From Candidatus Sulfotelmatobacter sp. (GTDB lineage: Bacteria > Acidobacteriota > Terriglobia > Terriglobales > Acidobacteriaceae), in NCBI GenBank assembly GCA_017883385.1, contig JADGNQ010000009.1, positions 20,339 through 84,338 on the forward strand: a DNA stretch of 64,000 nucleotides, read 5' to 3'. The position numbers and the translations under genes were made by a program. Numbering within the stretch: position 1 is the first letter of the stretch; the number at the start of each line of letters is the position of its first letter. Positions 49,299-58,879 of the stretch are shown in pieces. The notes under the pieces were generated by a model. That model saw only the letters and a list, made by a program, of their open reading frames with translations. It made no database searches and had not been told where the DNA came from.

Positions 49299-49556
49299 GG
49301 ATGTTCAGGAACCCCTTGTATTCTGTATTTTAGCAGGGTTTGAGCGCCCGGGCTTCATCGGAGGACCTCGGCGGGCACCTTCTGCCAAACTAGAGTTCCG
49401 CACCCTGAGAGCCTATCCTGAGGCGGGGTCCGAACTCTCTGCAACCTTCGCCCAATCCCTTGCCTCTAAAGGACATGCTTGCCCGCTTGCAGCCCCTCCC
49501 TAAAGTCCTCTTGTCCCCGCCTCCGAAACCCGCTACCCTTAGTGTCGGTCATCTGT

Positions 49557-49955
49557 ATGTTTAACCCCCACCCGAACCTGGCCGACAACGTGAACCGCGG
49601 CATCATCCAGTCGGAAATCGAAGGTGGAGTGTTTCTGGACGATCTACCGCCATCGACTGTTCTCGAAATTCAGACCATGCACCACCGCTACACCGCCGTG
49701 CTGTTGGGCGGCAGCGAGGCTTTGATCTCCGGCCACCCAGAGTTCTGTCCGGAGCCGGTGCACGTTGCAATCTCGGGCTCGACGTGGGGAGGGTCCATGC
49801 TCAAACTCCTATACGTTGGCCGCGGGATGCACCTCGAATTCCGTCATCCCGAGTACCCTACGCCCATCATCACGTCCCCCATCCAGGAAATTCGCGACCG
49901 AGTGCAACTGCCCGCGCTTGAACTCGACTCCCGCGCGCACGGGGCCCACACGTAA
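49557..49955 (+). CDS. Conserved hypothetical protein
   Basis: A protein of 132 residues, compact and beta-rich: FLDDLPPSTVLEIQTMHHRYTAVLLGGSEALISGHPEFCP, then VHVAISGSTWGGSMLKLLYVGRGMHLEFRHP and TPIITSPIQEIRD. It has no signal peptide. I do not recognise a named family. It sits between hpnH (divergent) and the POTRA gene (convergent) in a locally C-rich segment. Confidence 0.7.
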   Translation: MFNPHPNLADNVNRGIIQSEIEGGVFLDDLPPSTVLEIQTMHHRYTAVLLGGSEALISGHPEFCPEPVHVAISGSTWGGSMLKLLYVGRGMHLEFRHPEYPTPIITSPIQEIRDRVQLPALELDSRAHGAHT

Positions 49956-49967
49956 GTTTCCTAACAC

Positions 49968-50852
49968 CTACTTCGTTTTATCGTGGCTCTCCTCGCAAGG
50001 CACATTCTTCGCCTGCGCCCGCGACGCATCCTCAGCCGGGTCCACTACCAACCGAACCGCCACCAACGCCTTCGGACAGTCCGTCGTAATCTGCACATCG
50101 TTCCTTCCGAATCCCTCCGGCAAGAAATCCCGATTGGTTTCGATGTAGCGATCCACGTAGCTTGCGTCATACACCGAGCCCTCCGCCAACTTCCATTGCA
50201 CCTGCAATCGGGAAATCATCTCCTTTTTGCCCACGAACTCAACTTTGCCCATTCGATACTGCGGGCCCTCTTCAATCGTGAAGCTCAAGTCCATCGTCGC
50301 GTCTGATCCCGGGGTGGTCTCGGGAATGATGACATAGTCCAAATACCCATGCTTGGCATAAACCTTGCGCAACCCGTCAATCCCGCTGACCACCTTGCCC
50401 CGCTCAAACACCGCTCCCGTCTTTAACGGAAACTCCGATCGCAGGCGCTCCGCCGGGAACGCCCGATTCTTCACGAAGTTGATTGTCCCGACCTTGTATT
50501 TCGGACCCTCCGCAACGTCGGCCTCCATTGTCACCGGCTTGGGAATTCCCAGCGGATCTCCTGCCTTGAACTTCACACTCTTCACTTCGACCGTAAAATA
50601 TCCCCGATCCTGAAAGAGGGCCCGAACGCGCGCGCCCATTTCCTCGGAATCATCATCGAAACAATTCCCAGTCAACTCACCCGTCATCCTAGCCAACTCG
50701 GTTGTGCTGACGGTCTGCGTCCCCGTAATCGCGAAGTCCGTTACCAGGATTCCCGCATGCTTGTTCTCCCGATTGTCTTTCGCGCACTGTGCGCGCGCCA
50801 TCAAACACAGGCACGCCAAGCCCCAAAGCACTCGAATCCACTGGCTCCGCAT
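49968..50852 (-). CDS. POTRA-domain exported protein
   Basis: A protein of 294 residues with a signal peptide (VLWGLACLCLMARAQC). The mature protein is a series of three POTRA-like modules, clearest in ARVRALFQDRGYFTVEVKSVKF, GPKYKVGTINFVKNRAFPAE and GPQYRMGKVEFVGKKEMISR. POTRA domains receive unfolded outer-membrane proteins in BamA/TamA/FhaC. No beta-barrel follows, so this is a soluble periplasmic POTRA protein, either a truncated relative or a distinct chaperone. Confidence 0.82.
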   Translation of the reverse strand: MRSQWIRVLWGLACLCLMARAQCAKDNRENKHAGILVTDFAITGTQTVSTTELARMTGELTGNCFDDDSEEMGARVRALFQDRGYFTVEVKSVKFKAGDPLGIPKPVTMEADVAEGPKYKVGTINFVKNRAFPAERLRSEFPLKTGAVFERGKVVSGIDGLRKVYAKHGYLDYVIIPETTPGSDATMDLSFTIEEGPQYRMGKVEFVGKKEMISRLQVQWKLAEGSVYDASYVDRYIETNRDFLPEGFGRNDVQITTDCPKALVAVRLVVDPAEDASRAQAKNVPCEESHDKTK

Positions 50853-51007
50853 CGCAGCCCTCCTCTCAATTATCCCCGGGATTCAATCTTCCCAGATTCC
50901 GGTCGCACCGGCAGGGTTGCCCAGCTCGCCAATCGCCAAGCCCCATTGACTTGCCTCTCTCTACCTACTACCATTCCGGCCATCAGCCCGCAGAGCGAGT
51001 CCTGATC

Positions 51008-51367
51008 ATGTCCTTGAAGATCGACACCCGCGAAGTCGCGCACGTCACGATCCTCGACATTCATGGCCGCATCGTGCTCGGCGACGAAATCGGCGATCTG
51101 CGCGCCGCGGTTCGCAACCTCGTGGCCGAAGGCAAGAAGAAAATCATCCTGAATCTGGCCGCGGTCGACTACATTGACAGCTCCGGCGTGGGAGAACTCG
51201 TGGGCAGCTTCATCACGGTGCGCAATGCCGGAGGCGAACTCAAGCTGCTGAACCTCACGCAAAAAGTTCACGACGTCCTCCACGTCACCAAGCTGTACAC
51301 TGTCTTTGACATCCGAGAGGACGAATTCACCGCGGTAAAATCGTTCGACTACTTCTTCGCGAAGTAG
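51008..51367 (+). CDS. STAS-domain anti-sigma factor antagonist
   Basis: A protein of 119 residues, one STAS domain: VTILDIHGRIVLGDEIGDLR, then the phospho-acceptor loop NLAAVDYIDSSGVGELVGS. The Ser in DSSG is the usual site phosphorylated by an anti-sigma kinase. Such proteins release sigma factors by binding their anti-sigma partner. No kinase or sigma gene is adjacent, so the partner is elsewhere. The C-terminal segment VHDVLHVTKLYTVFDI is typical. Confidence 0.9.
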   Translation: MSLKIDTREVAHVTILDIHGRIVLGDEIGDLRAAVRNLVAEGKKKIILNLAAVDYIDSSGVGELVGSFITVRNAGGELKLLNLTQKVHDVLHVTKLYTVFDIREDEFTAVKSFDYFFAK

Positions 51368-51481
51368 GTCTGAGGCTGCCCCCGAACCGCTCTTGATACG
51401 CCCCAAACTCCAGCCGCTCGGGCTACGATTCGAGGGGAACCTCATGGGCCACGCAAGTTGTGGGCAGGAGCCGTGCCGCTC

Positions 51482-51895
51482 GTGGATAACCGCAGCGCAG
51501 ATCAACGCAGCTTAGAAGCGAAGACGGCAAGACAAATCCTCTGGAGCTCCGACCGGAGGTTTCAGGGGTGGACGTGCTCGCAGTGCGAGTGGAACTACCC
51601 TCTTCCCACGCTGCTGACCGACCCCGAGGCCAGAACGGCCTACGACCGCCTGGCGGCGGCCAGGTTTCGCGAGCACAAGTGCGCCGACCACCTCTCGCGC
51701 TTGGGTTCCCCCGACGCAGAAGATTTCACGGCGCGCATCCGAAAACTGGTCGCGCAAGGCTTTAAGCCCAAGGATGCGGTCGATCTATTCCTCCAGGAGA
51801 TCGCACTCGAATACCGGAACCAGCCCAAGACCCTCGCCCAAGCTAAAGCCGATGGGGAGGATTTCCTTCGGCGGGTGCGCGCCGGGCTGATCTGA
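51482..51895 (+). CDS. Putative zinc-ribbon hypothetical protein
   Basis: About 137 residues from a GTG (AGGAG about 11 nt upstream); the start is uncertain. A metal-binding knuckle WTCSQCEWNYPLP is followed after about 40 residues by FREHKCADH, giving CX2C...CX2H-type ligands. The C-terminal half is helical (RKLVAQGFKPKDAVDLFLQEI). No function is known to me. It may be a small regulatory or adaptor protein. Confidence 0.65.
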   Translation: MDNRSADQRSLEAKTARQILWSSDRRFQGWTCSQCEWNYPLPTLLTDPEARTAYDRLAAARFREHKCADHLSRLGSPDAEDFTARIRKLVAQGFKPKDAVDLFLQEIALEYRNQPKTLAQAKADGEDFLRRVRAGLI

Positions 51896-52300
51896 GATCT
51901 CGGGGGTTCTCGCTAAGGTACGGCCTGCATGGGAAGAATTCCACTTTACTGGATCTGGGAGTCCTTAGTGCTCGCTGCTCTTTCACCCCGCTGGGGCTTG
52001 CCCGTTACCCACTTTTCCCTGCGGGCGAGCCTTCGGCCGCATTCGTCTACCGCTTTACGGCCTAGGATTAACGGATTTGTTCCACCGGGTTGGAGAACTC
52101 CCTAGTTCGCACGCAGTCTCTGATGGTCGCTGTGCTAGACAGGTTGGGGGTGATAACGGCCCATTCTCCCACCATTGGCGACCCTGATTCGTGCCGCTGC
52201 GGGTTCGCTGACCAGAAGCACCACCACCGGGGCTGAAGCCCGTGTTGATTGTGCTCGCCTTCCGCGGTGGTGCAGGCGTTAACGGTCTTTCAGCGACGCG
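51896..52300. other. Repeat-bearing spacer
   Basis: No gene is seen. A decayed three-hairpin element appears at 51986-52060 (CCCCGCTGGGG; GCGG..CCGC; CCGCTTTACGG). A short hairpin (GGGGCTGAAGCCC) lies near 52219. Confidence 0.45.
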
Positions 52301-52690
52301 CTAGCGGCCTGCGGCGGCGGCCGCTGCTGCCGGCATCGTGCCGGCGATCTTCATGCCCTCGATGCGGTTCAGGACTGCTTCGAGGCTGGCGCCAGTATCG
52401 GTGCAGGCATCGACATAAGGGTGGCGGCTGCCATCGGCGTGCATGACGAGCACGCTGGTCCCGGCACTGGCCTTCTTCACCATGTAGGGCAGGTGATGAC
52501 GATCGTTGCGAGTGAGGGTGGGTCCCAGGACAACCAGATCAAACGCAGTCTTGGTCAGCGCTTCCTGGACGGCCTTGCGTCCGGAGGCCTGCTGTACGAT
52601 GTGGCCGGCTTTTTCCATCGCCGAGGCTTGTGCCTTCAGGACCTCGTCATCGCCTTCGCTATAAAGAATCCTCAGTTTCGCTTTCGCCAT
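52301..52690 (-). CDS. Degenerate receiver-domain protein
   Basis: A protein of 129 residues with the alpha/beta pattern of a response-regulator receiver: KLRILYSEGDDEVLKAQASAMEKAGHIVQQA, AFDLVVLGPTLTRND, TSVLVMHAD. The phospho-acceptor Asp position reads Gly (VVLGPTL), the N-terminal acidic pair is altered (SEGD) and the conserved Lys is not apparent. It is therefore probably not phosphorylated and could act as a pseudo-receiver binding partner. It ends in an Ala run (AAAAAAAGR). The start could also be at in-frame ATGs a few codons upstream. Confidence 0.7.
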   Translation of the reverse strand: MAKAKLRILYSEGDDEVLKAQASAMEKAGHIVQQASGRKAVQEALTKTAFDLVVLGPTLTRNDRHHLPYMVKKASAGTSVLVMHADGSRHPYVDACTDTGASLEAVLNRIEGMKIAGTMPAAAAAAAGR

Positions 52691-52887
52691 TGATTGCATC
52701 ATCCTCGCTGGGTACCTGACGCACCAGTACCTGCTACTGACGGTAGCAACCAAAAGGGCCTTGGAAAACGTCACCGAAGACCCACGACGAACGGGACTTG
52801 TCCGGGCCGGAATCCAGCCTAGCCGTGCAAATTCCTTCCCCAGAAAGCCTCTGCGGCGATACACTTCTGCGCGGAGGCTTTCCAACC

Positions 52888-53388
52888 ATGTGCGCTCCTA
52901 TCGTCTGGAGAGCTGTACTCATATCGTTATTGTTAACCCCCTGGGTGTCCGCGCAGTCGGGCGGCGCTCCGACTTCCACGACTACTTGCAACCTCGACGA
53001 CGGGCGCCAGGTGTACCTCCGCTATAACCCGGTTGCCGCGAACAAAGAAAAGGTCGCCAATGGAAAGCCCTGGACCCCGGGGGGCACCCCTATGACTCTG
53101 TTCACCGAGGCGCAACTCACCTTGGGGAGTTCGGTGATTCCGATTGGGGCGTACACGGTGTATCCGATTCCGGCTCGCGATCATTGGACGCTGGTGGTCA
53201 ATAAGAACGTGACGCCTGGCGCGGCGTACGACGACAAGCAGGACATTGCCCGCACGGCGATGGAGACGGCGCAAGTGACACAGGCCTCCGACGCGCTTGA
53301 AGTGGCCTTCGCGCACGTGGGGGCGCGGTGCACGCTACGCGTCTACATTGGGAAGACAGCGTCGTTTGCGGACTTCACGGCCAAGTGA
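52888..53388 (+). CDS. DUF2911 exported protein
   Basis: A protein of 166 residues with a signal peptide (AVLISLLLTPWVSAQ). The domain has the DUF2911 pattern: TEAQLTLGSSVIPIGAYTVYPIPARDHWTLVVNKN and TPGAAYDDKQDIARTAM. DUF2911 proteins are secreted beta-sandwich proteins of unknown role. It diverges from the receiver-like gene across a roughly 200-nt spacer. Confidence 0.85.
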   Translation: MCAPIVWRAVLISLLLTPWVSAQSGGAPTSTTTCNLDDGRQVYLRYNPVAANKEKVANGKPWTPGGTPMTLFTEAQLTLGSSVIPIGAYTVYPIPARDHWTLVVNKNVTPGAAYDDKQDIARTAMETAQVTQASDALEVAFAHVGARCTLRVYIGKTASFADFTAK

Positions 53389-53425
53389 AGCCGCTTGGGA
53401 TTAAGGGAGCGGGAGACTGCTAATA

Positions 53426-54934
53426 TCACTGGCCGGTTGGCGGCGCTTTCATTCCGGCTTCATCGGCTCCGTGTTCCGGCACGGTTGCGGCACTGGGTTT
53501 CGATTCGCGAGTTCCGAGTCCAATGACCATCGCCATATCCTTGGGGTAGACCACATCTCGGCCCCGTGCGAGAAAGTGGTAGTAGACGGAACTCGCCGCC
53601 CCATAGGCGCCAAAGCCGGTCGCAACCACGCGTGAACGCGCGAGCGCCCCGACAATCATGCCGACGAAGCGAAAGCCAGAGGCTCCGTTGGCTGCGCTGC
53701 CGCCAAGATCGCCGCCTCCGCCTCCACCTCCGTGCATACGGCGGTCGCTGTCGGGAGCTGCCGACGTAGCCGCGAGCAATACTTGAATGCCCGTCGTCAG
53801 GTAGCGTGTGCGCGGGGTGGTTACCTGCGCTCCGCCTTCGGCGTCGAGCTTGAGGTTTTCCCCCTTCGCTACCGCGACGCCTTCCAGGCTGGTCTCGACT
53901 TTTTGTTCGATGCCGTTGGGTGGAGCTACTTCGTGAAACAGGATGCGCAACTGTCCGTTGCGCGCCAACCGGCGAGCGGGCTGCACCTGCATTACTGAAC
54001 CTCGAATGACGCTGCCCTCCGGCAGAATCAGATGATCGGACGCGGCCAGCGGCTCGGTGATCAGGGCTTCTACCGCGTCCCCTTTTTTTGAAGTCGAGGA
54101 ATTCAGCGGCGTCACCAGGCGCGCATGCACCACGCTTCCGGAAGGAGGCGGCGTGCCGATGTTGGTGAGCGCCTCGGGCTTCACGGACTCCGTGCCAAAA
54201 TCCAACGGCTGCAGCAAGTCGGCATTGAAACTAGTGCCGACGTCAATGTATTGCGGATGCACCGGAAGCTGCGCCACCGCAAGCCGTTTCAGCTTGTGCA
54301 TTTTGCCCGGCTCATGGATCTGCTTCTGCAATTCGGCCCATTGCCGCCGGATCTCCTGGCGCGTGGCGCTCACTTTTTTCGAAGCCGCATCCTGCACCTT
54401 GTTTTTCGGTTCGGCCTTCCCGCTCGCGGGGACAAAGCGCAAGACACCGTCCGGAGCCGGCGATGCGACTGTCTGCATCGGGACGTGCCGCCCGTCGGCC
54501 AGTACCAGCTCATCAAACTGCACGTGGACCCGGCGCACCGGAGAGAAATTTCCGTCCATCGCTTCCAGAGTTCGTGTCTTCTTGGTGACGGCATCAATTG
54601 CCGATACTTTCCCGTTTACGGGAGTGCCCACTGGAATCAGAAGCTTGTCGAACGCATAGACCGGCTCTGTGGTCTTGCCGTGGATGGGCTGTCCTACTTC
54701 CCGGATGCGGACCTCCGAGTCCAGCGCGACCTTGATGGGAGTGCCTGAAACCACGCTCATGGCCACGGTCACGGGAGGGGCTTCGGCAGGTTGAGCAGCG
54801 GCGTCCGGCTGTGCGTGGACTGCGTCTTGCCCTGCGGGCGGACGCGGCTTCAGCGTTTGGGCAGAACCCCAGCTGTTCGCCACTAGCAGCAAACCCGCCG
54901 CCCAAGCTGACCGCGTTAAGAAATTTTGACGCAT
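53426..54934 (-). CDS. Exported VirB10/TrbI-like beta-domain protein
   Basis: A protein of 502 residues with a signal peptide (SAWAAGLLLVANSWGSAQ). Two similar blocks resemble the beta-barrel motif of TrbI/VirB10 or surface-presentation domains: GTPIKVALDSEVRIREVGQP ... LLIPVGTPVNGKVSAID, and VVHARLVTPLNSSTSKKGDA ... LILPEGSVIRGSVMQV. A Gly-rich run (GGGGGGGDLGG) precedes a hydrophobic segment near the C-terminus. No type IV secretion genes are nearby, so this is a stand-alone envelope protein. AGGAG precedes the ATG. Confidence 0.7.
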   Translation of the reverse strand: MRQNFLTRSAWAAGLLLVANSWGSAQTLKPRPPAGQDAVHAQPDAAAQPAEAPPVTVAMSVVSGTPIKVALDSEVRIREVGQPIHGKTTEPVYAFDKLLIPVGTPVNGKVSAIDAVTKKTRTLEAMDGNFSPVRRVHVQFDELVLADGRHVPMQTVASPAPDGVLRFVPASGKAEPKNKVQDAASKKVSATRQEIRRQWAELQKQIHEPGKMHKLKRLAVAQLPVHPQYIDVGTSFNADLLQPLDFGTESVKPEALTNIGTPPPSGSVVHARLVTPLNSSTSKKGDAVEALITEPLAASDHLILPEGSVIRGSVMQVQPARRLARNGQLRILFHEVAPPNGIEQKVETSLEGVAVAKGENLKLDAEGGAQVTTPRTRYLTTGIQVLLAATSAAPDSDRRMHGGGGGGGDLGGSAANGASGFRFVGMIVGALARSRVVATGFGAYGAASSVYYHFLARGRDVVYPKDMAMVIGLGTRESKPSAATVPEHGADEAGMKAPPTGQ

Positions 54935-55353
54935 AGCGCTCTCCTCTAATGACGAACGACGACGAACGATTTCTGTCTTCGCAGCGCGTGAAGCGGCACC
55001 AGAAGGAAGCCCACTTAATAGATGGTGAGCACAAGTGGGTGGAAACTGCGAAGCTTGGAGCGATTAAAAAAGGCCTGGCTTACAAACTATGAGGTCGGAG
55101 AACAGATAATGGTTGTAACCAATCAGCCGGATTACAAGCCAAGACCGCGCTTCTTGGCATTGTAGTTTCCTATGCCGTCGCAGACAAGGCGGGACGACGA
55201 CTTGGTTGTGTCTCAGTTTGCCGGGTCTGACCGGGGCTGTCGAGCGTTGCTCGACGGACAGCCGAAGGCGGCTGTCCCCACATGGGTATTTCTGCGAACC
55301 GATACACCGGCCGACGCTTTCTTCTTTCGGGCGGATTTCTGCGACAATTCCTC
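54935..55353. other. Spacer with palindromic repeat
   Basis: No gene is seen. A GGACAGCCG-family element (GCTCGACGGACAGCCGAAGG and mate) lies at 55240-55283, followed by CCCACATGGGTATTTCTGCG, shared with 44430-44450. Confidence 0.55.
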
Positions 55354-56454
55354 ATGCGCTACCTGCTCCTTCTCGTCGCTGCCACCGCCGTGGGGCAATC
55401 CGGACCGCGAGTACAGATCTCGCACACGACCGAAAGCCTGCGCGGCGTCAGCGCGGTGTCACGAGAAATCGCGTGGGCTAGCGGGACGCACGGGACTTAT
55501 CTTCGCACCATTGACGGCGGACTCACATGGACGCCAGGGCAAATTCCTGATGCTCTCACGCTTGATTTTCGCGCCGTCGTAGCGTTCTCTGCCGACGAGG
55601 CTTTTCTGATGTCGGCGGGACCGGGCGAGAAGTCGCGGATCTACCACACTAGTGACGCTGGGCAGCACTGGCAGCTTCAGTTCACCAACACGAATCCCAA
55701 GGGATTTTTCGACTCGATGGCGTTCTGGGACTCGAAACACGGGGTCGTCCTGGGCGATCCCGTGCCCGACGAATCGGGGAAACTCAAGTTCGAGTTGCTG
55801 CTCACGGACGATGGGCAGAACTGGCGGGTCGTTCCTGCTGCGCAATTGCCGGCAGCGATGGACGGGGAGGGCGCATTCGCGGCTTCGAACACTTGCATCG
55901 CAATCACTGCGGCGACGTCTGACATTTGGTTCGCGACCGGCGGCAAAGTGGCGCGGGTGTTTCATTCGTCCGATCATGGGCAAACCTGGCAGGTCGCGGA
56001 TACGCCTATAGTGCACGGGCCGGAGTCGGCGGGCATCTTCTCGATCGCCTTCCGCGATGCTGCGCACGGGGTCATCGCAGGGGGTGACTACAAACATCCC
56101 AACGAAGACGGGCCCAACCTGGCGTTCACCGACGACGGAGGGAAGACTTGGACGCTCTCTGGGTTGCGACCGCTCGCTTATTTTTCTGCCGTGGCTTATG
56201 ACCGGAGAGTCAACGAGGCGGCGATTCGTGCCCGGGGCACGGGCGACGAGAAGAAGACTCGGATGAAAGCGATTCCGTCAGAGCGAATCTTTATTATTGG
56301 GCAGGATTTCGTGTTCGATTTCCGTCCGCCCAACGATCCGCGGCGCATCAGTGGGAAGAAGAAGTTGGGGATTGCTTTTAACGCGGGCAGCGGGTACCCG
56401 GAGGGCGGATTGCTGGTGGTCGGGCCGAAGGGGGCGATCGCGGTCATTCCCTGA
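55354..56454 (+). CDS. Secreted BNR/Ycf48-like beta-propeller protein
   Basis: A protein of 366 residues with a short signal peptide (YLLLLVAATAVGQ). It shows repeated Asp-box/BNR motifs (TIDGGLTWTPG, TSDAGQHWQL, SSDHGQTWQV, TDDGGKTWTL), about five blades of a propeller like sialidase or Ycf48. Ycf48-like proteins help assemble membrane complexes; sialidase catalytic residues are not evident. It is likely a periplasmic or surface binding protein. The frame is open upstream through a repeat but the signal peptide fixes the start. Confidence 0.82.
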   Translation: MRYLLLLVAATAVGQSGPRVQISHTTESLRGVSAVSREIAWASGTHGTYLRTIDGGLTWTPGQIPDALTLDFRAVVAFSADEAFLMSAGPGEKSRIYHTSDAGQHWQLQFTNTNPKGFFDSMAFWDSKHGVVLGDPVPDESGKLKFELLLTDDGQNWRVVPAAQLPAAMDGEGAFAASNTCIAITAATSDIWFATGGKVARVFHSSDHGQTWQVADTPIVHGPESAGIFSIAFRDAAHGVIAGGDYKHPNEDGPNLAFTDDGGKTWTLSGLRPLAYFSAVAYDRRVNEAAIRARGTGDEKKTRMKAIPSERIFIIGQDFVFDFRPPNDPRRISGKKKLGIAFNAGSGYPEGGLLVVGPKGAIAVIP

Positions 56455-56502
56455 AACTGTGGGCTTGGCGTGCGGAGAGATTGGGTCGTGGGAAGGAAAG
56501 CC

Positions 56503-56571
56503 AGCCGAGCGGTGCTCGGCCCGTCCGGGTCGAGACCCGGACCCACACTTCAGAGACCCGGACCCACATGA
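56503..56571. repeat. Compound palindromic repeat
   Basis: GCCGAGCGGTGCTCGGC, then CCGGGTCGAGACCCGG, then AGAGACCCGGACCCAC. The first two modules also occur inside parB (26521-26603). Confidence 0.65.
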
Positions 56572-56677
56572 GCTGGTTACTAAGGTGCTATCCCTTCTTG
56601 TTCTTTTCATTCCTGAGCGCATCAACGAAGATTGACAGGATTAAGTAGATCTTAATCTCCCCCAGATTGAGAACCCT

Positions 56678-58312
56678 GTGAAGAACCTTTCTCTTGCCCT
56701 GATCCTTTGCGCGGCGACGGTTGCGTCCGCGCAGACGCAAACTTCTGTTCCAGCGAATACGAGCACTCCCACGAGCACTGTCTCGCGCACCACCAAGGCG
56801 GTGCACTATCGGCTGCAAGGTGGAATGACCAAGATCGATTTTCGGGGAACGGACCTGCTGCAGCGCGCCTCGGGCGAAGCCAAGGTCGAGGGCAAGAAGA
56901 CGAACCTAGAAATCGAGGTCAAGTTTCAGGGCCTGGAAGACGCGACCAAGTTCGGGCTCGAATTTCTAACCTACGTTCTGTGGGCGGTTTCGCCACAGGG
57001 GCGGCCCGTCAATCTGGGCGAGTTGTCGCTCGATCATCATGGCAATGCGCAGGTGAAGGCATTCACGGATCTGCAAACGTTTGGGATGGTCGTTACGGCG
57101 GAGCCTTATTTTGCGGTGACCCAGCCGGGCAACATGGTGGTGATGGAGAGCGCTGCGCTGAACGGGTCTGGAGGCGAGATCATCGACGCGCGGTACGAAC
57201 TGGTTACACGCGGGACTTACTCCTCGACTAATACGCACATTCAGGATGCGATTTTCGGCATCGACAGCAAGACTCCACTCGAGTTGTTTGAGGCGCGGAA
57301 CGCGGTGCGCATTGCGCATATTGCCGGCGCAGACAAATACGCAGCGTCGATCTTTTCGAAGGCTGGCCAGCAGTTGTTGCACGCCGAAGAGGCTTACCGG
57401 CAAAAGCAGAACAAGGCTGCGGTGGAAGCTGCCGCCAAGGAAGCTACCGAGACGGCGGAAGAAGCGCGGCTGATGGCCGTGAAGCAGAAAGCGGAAGAAG
57501 AAGCGCAGGCGGCCGCCGCAGCGCGCGAAGCCAAAGCCCGTGCGGATGCGGAAGCGGAAGTCAAGCGGCGTGTCGATGCGGAAATGGCGCGTGCCCAGGC
57601 CGAACAAGCTCGCGCTCAAGCCGAGCAAGCCAAGGCCGAAGCTGAGCACATGAAGCAGGAAGCGCAAGCCGCGGCGCAGGAAGCCGCGCGCCAGAAAGAA
57701 GAAGCTGAGAAGGCCAAGGCGGAAGCCATAGCGCAGCAGCAGGTTCTGGCGGCCGAAACGGATAAGGCTCGGGCCGCGGCGGCGCAGTCCGAAAACCTCC
57801 GACAGCAGGCGGACAATCTGCGGCAACAAGCGGAAAAAGAAAAGCAGGAACTGCGGGCGCGGCTGCTGCAGCAGCTCAATTCGATTCTTGCCACGCGCGA
57901 CTCCGCGCGCGGCCTCGTCGCGAACATGTCTGACGTGTTGTTCCGGAGCGGGAGCTACGAACTTCTTCCCGGAGCGCGCGAGCGGCTGGCGAAAGTTTCA
58001 GGTATCGTCCTGGCGTATCCCAGCCTGCACGTTGCGGTTGAGGGACATACCGACAGCGTTGGGAGCGACGAATACAATCAGGAACTCTCGGAGCATCGGG
58101 CGCAGTCGGTTCGCGACTACTTCGTGCAGCAGGGGATTTCGGGCGGTGCGATTGAGGCGCGTGGTTTTGGCAAGACCGAGCCCATCGCATCGAATGATAC
58201 GGCTGATGGGCGTCAGCAGAATCGACGCGTGGAACTCGTGCTCTCGGGTGATGCGATCGGGAATACGATCGACGAAGTCCCGCAGACGACTTCCACTGCA
58301 GCGAATAAATAG
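56678..58312 (+). CDS. OmpA-family protein with long coiled coil
   Basis: A protein of 544 residues from a GTG. A signal peptide (SLALILCAATVASA) is followed by a beta-rich domain (residues about 40-220), then an Ala/Glu/Lys/Gln-rich coiled coil (about 235-400), then an OmpA/MotB-type peptidoglycan-binding domain (VAVEGHTDSVGSDEYNQELS ... GFGKTEPIASNDTADGRQQNRRVE). It probably ties the outer membrane or periplasmic space to peptidoglycan, the coiled coil spanning the gap. Confidence 0.9.
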   Translation: MKNLSLALILCAATVASAQTQTSVPANTSTPTSTVSRTTKAVHYRLQGGMTKIDFRGTDLLQRASGEAKVEGKKTNLEIEVKFQGLEDATKFGLEFLTYVLWAVSPQGRPVNLGELSLDHHGNAQVKAFTDLQTFGMVVTAEPYFAVTQPGNMVVMESAALNGSGGEIIDARYELVTRGTYSSTNTHIQDAIFGIDSKTPLELFEARNAVRIAHIAGADKYAASIFSKAGQQLLHAEEAYRQKQNKAAVEAAAKEATETAEEARLMAVKQKAEEEAQAAAAAREAKARADAEAEVKRRVDAEMARAQAEQARAQAEQAKAEAEHMKQEAQAAAQEAARQKEEAEKAKAEAIAQQQVLAAETDKARAAAAQSENLRQQADNLRQQAEKEKQELRARLLQQLNSILATRDSARGLVANMSDVLFRSGSYELLPGARERLAKVSGIVLAYPSLHVAVEGHTDSVGSDEYNQELSEHRAQSVRDYFVQQGISGGAIEARGFGKTEPIASNDTADGRQQNRRVELVLSGDAIGNTIDEVPQTTSTAANK

Positions 58313-58396
58313 CGGGTAGACACTCACCCTGCTTCCTATCCTTAGTCCTCCGACAGCGGCGCTACACTGGAGTGAGCGCCGTACGCGGAGGAAGGG

Positions 58397-58879
58397 ATGA
58401 CCAAAGATCACGAGCAGTCTTTGCGCCTGCATCTTATCGAGCTTCTCAAGGGTGGAGGAGCTCACGCCAAATTTGACGACGTCATAAAAGACCTACCGGC
58501 CAAGCTGCGGGGCGCTAAGCCTTCGAAATTTCCCCACTCTCCCTGGATGCTGCTTGAGCATCTGCGCCTGGCGCAGTGGGATATTCTCGAGTTCAGCCGC
58601 AACGCCAAACATGTTTCTCCGGCTTGGCCCAGTGGATATTGGCCGAAGACGGAGGCTCCGCCAAACGCGGCGGCGTGGAACAAGAGCGTTCAGCAGTTCC
58701 AGCGGGATTTGAAGGCCATGCAGAAGCTGGTTGCGAATCGAAAGACCGACTTGTTCGCGCGGATTCCGTGGGGCGACGGGCAGACGATTCTGCGGGAGGC
58801 GCTGCTGGTGGCGGATCACAACGCGTATCACCTGGCGCAATTAGTGGATGTACGGCGGATGTTGGGAGCGTGGAAGTAG
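58397..58879 (+). CDS. DinB-family protein
   Basis: A four-helix protein of 160 residues with the metal-site pattern of DinB: first His in [14 protein letters not shown], the last two in [17 protein letters not shown]. DinB-like proteins bind Ni or Zn and some act as thiol transferases. Its last 39 nt overlap the end of the convergent membrane-protein gene. Confidence 0.87.
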   Translation: MTKDHEQSLRLHLIELLKGGGAHAKFDDVIKDLPAKLRGAKPSKFPHSPWMLLEHLRLAQWDILEFSRNAKHVSPAWPSGYWPKTEAPPNAAAWNKSVQQFQRDLKAMQKLVANRKTDLFARIPWGDGQTILREALLVADHNAYHLAQLVDVRRMLGAWK

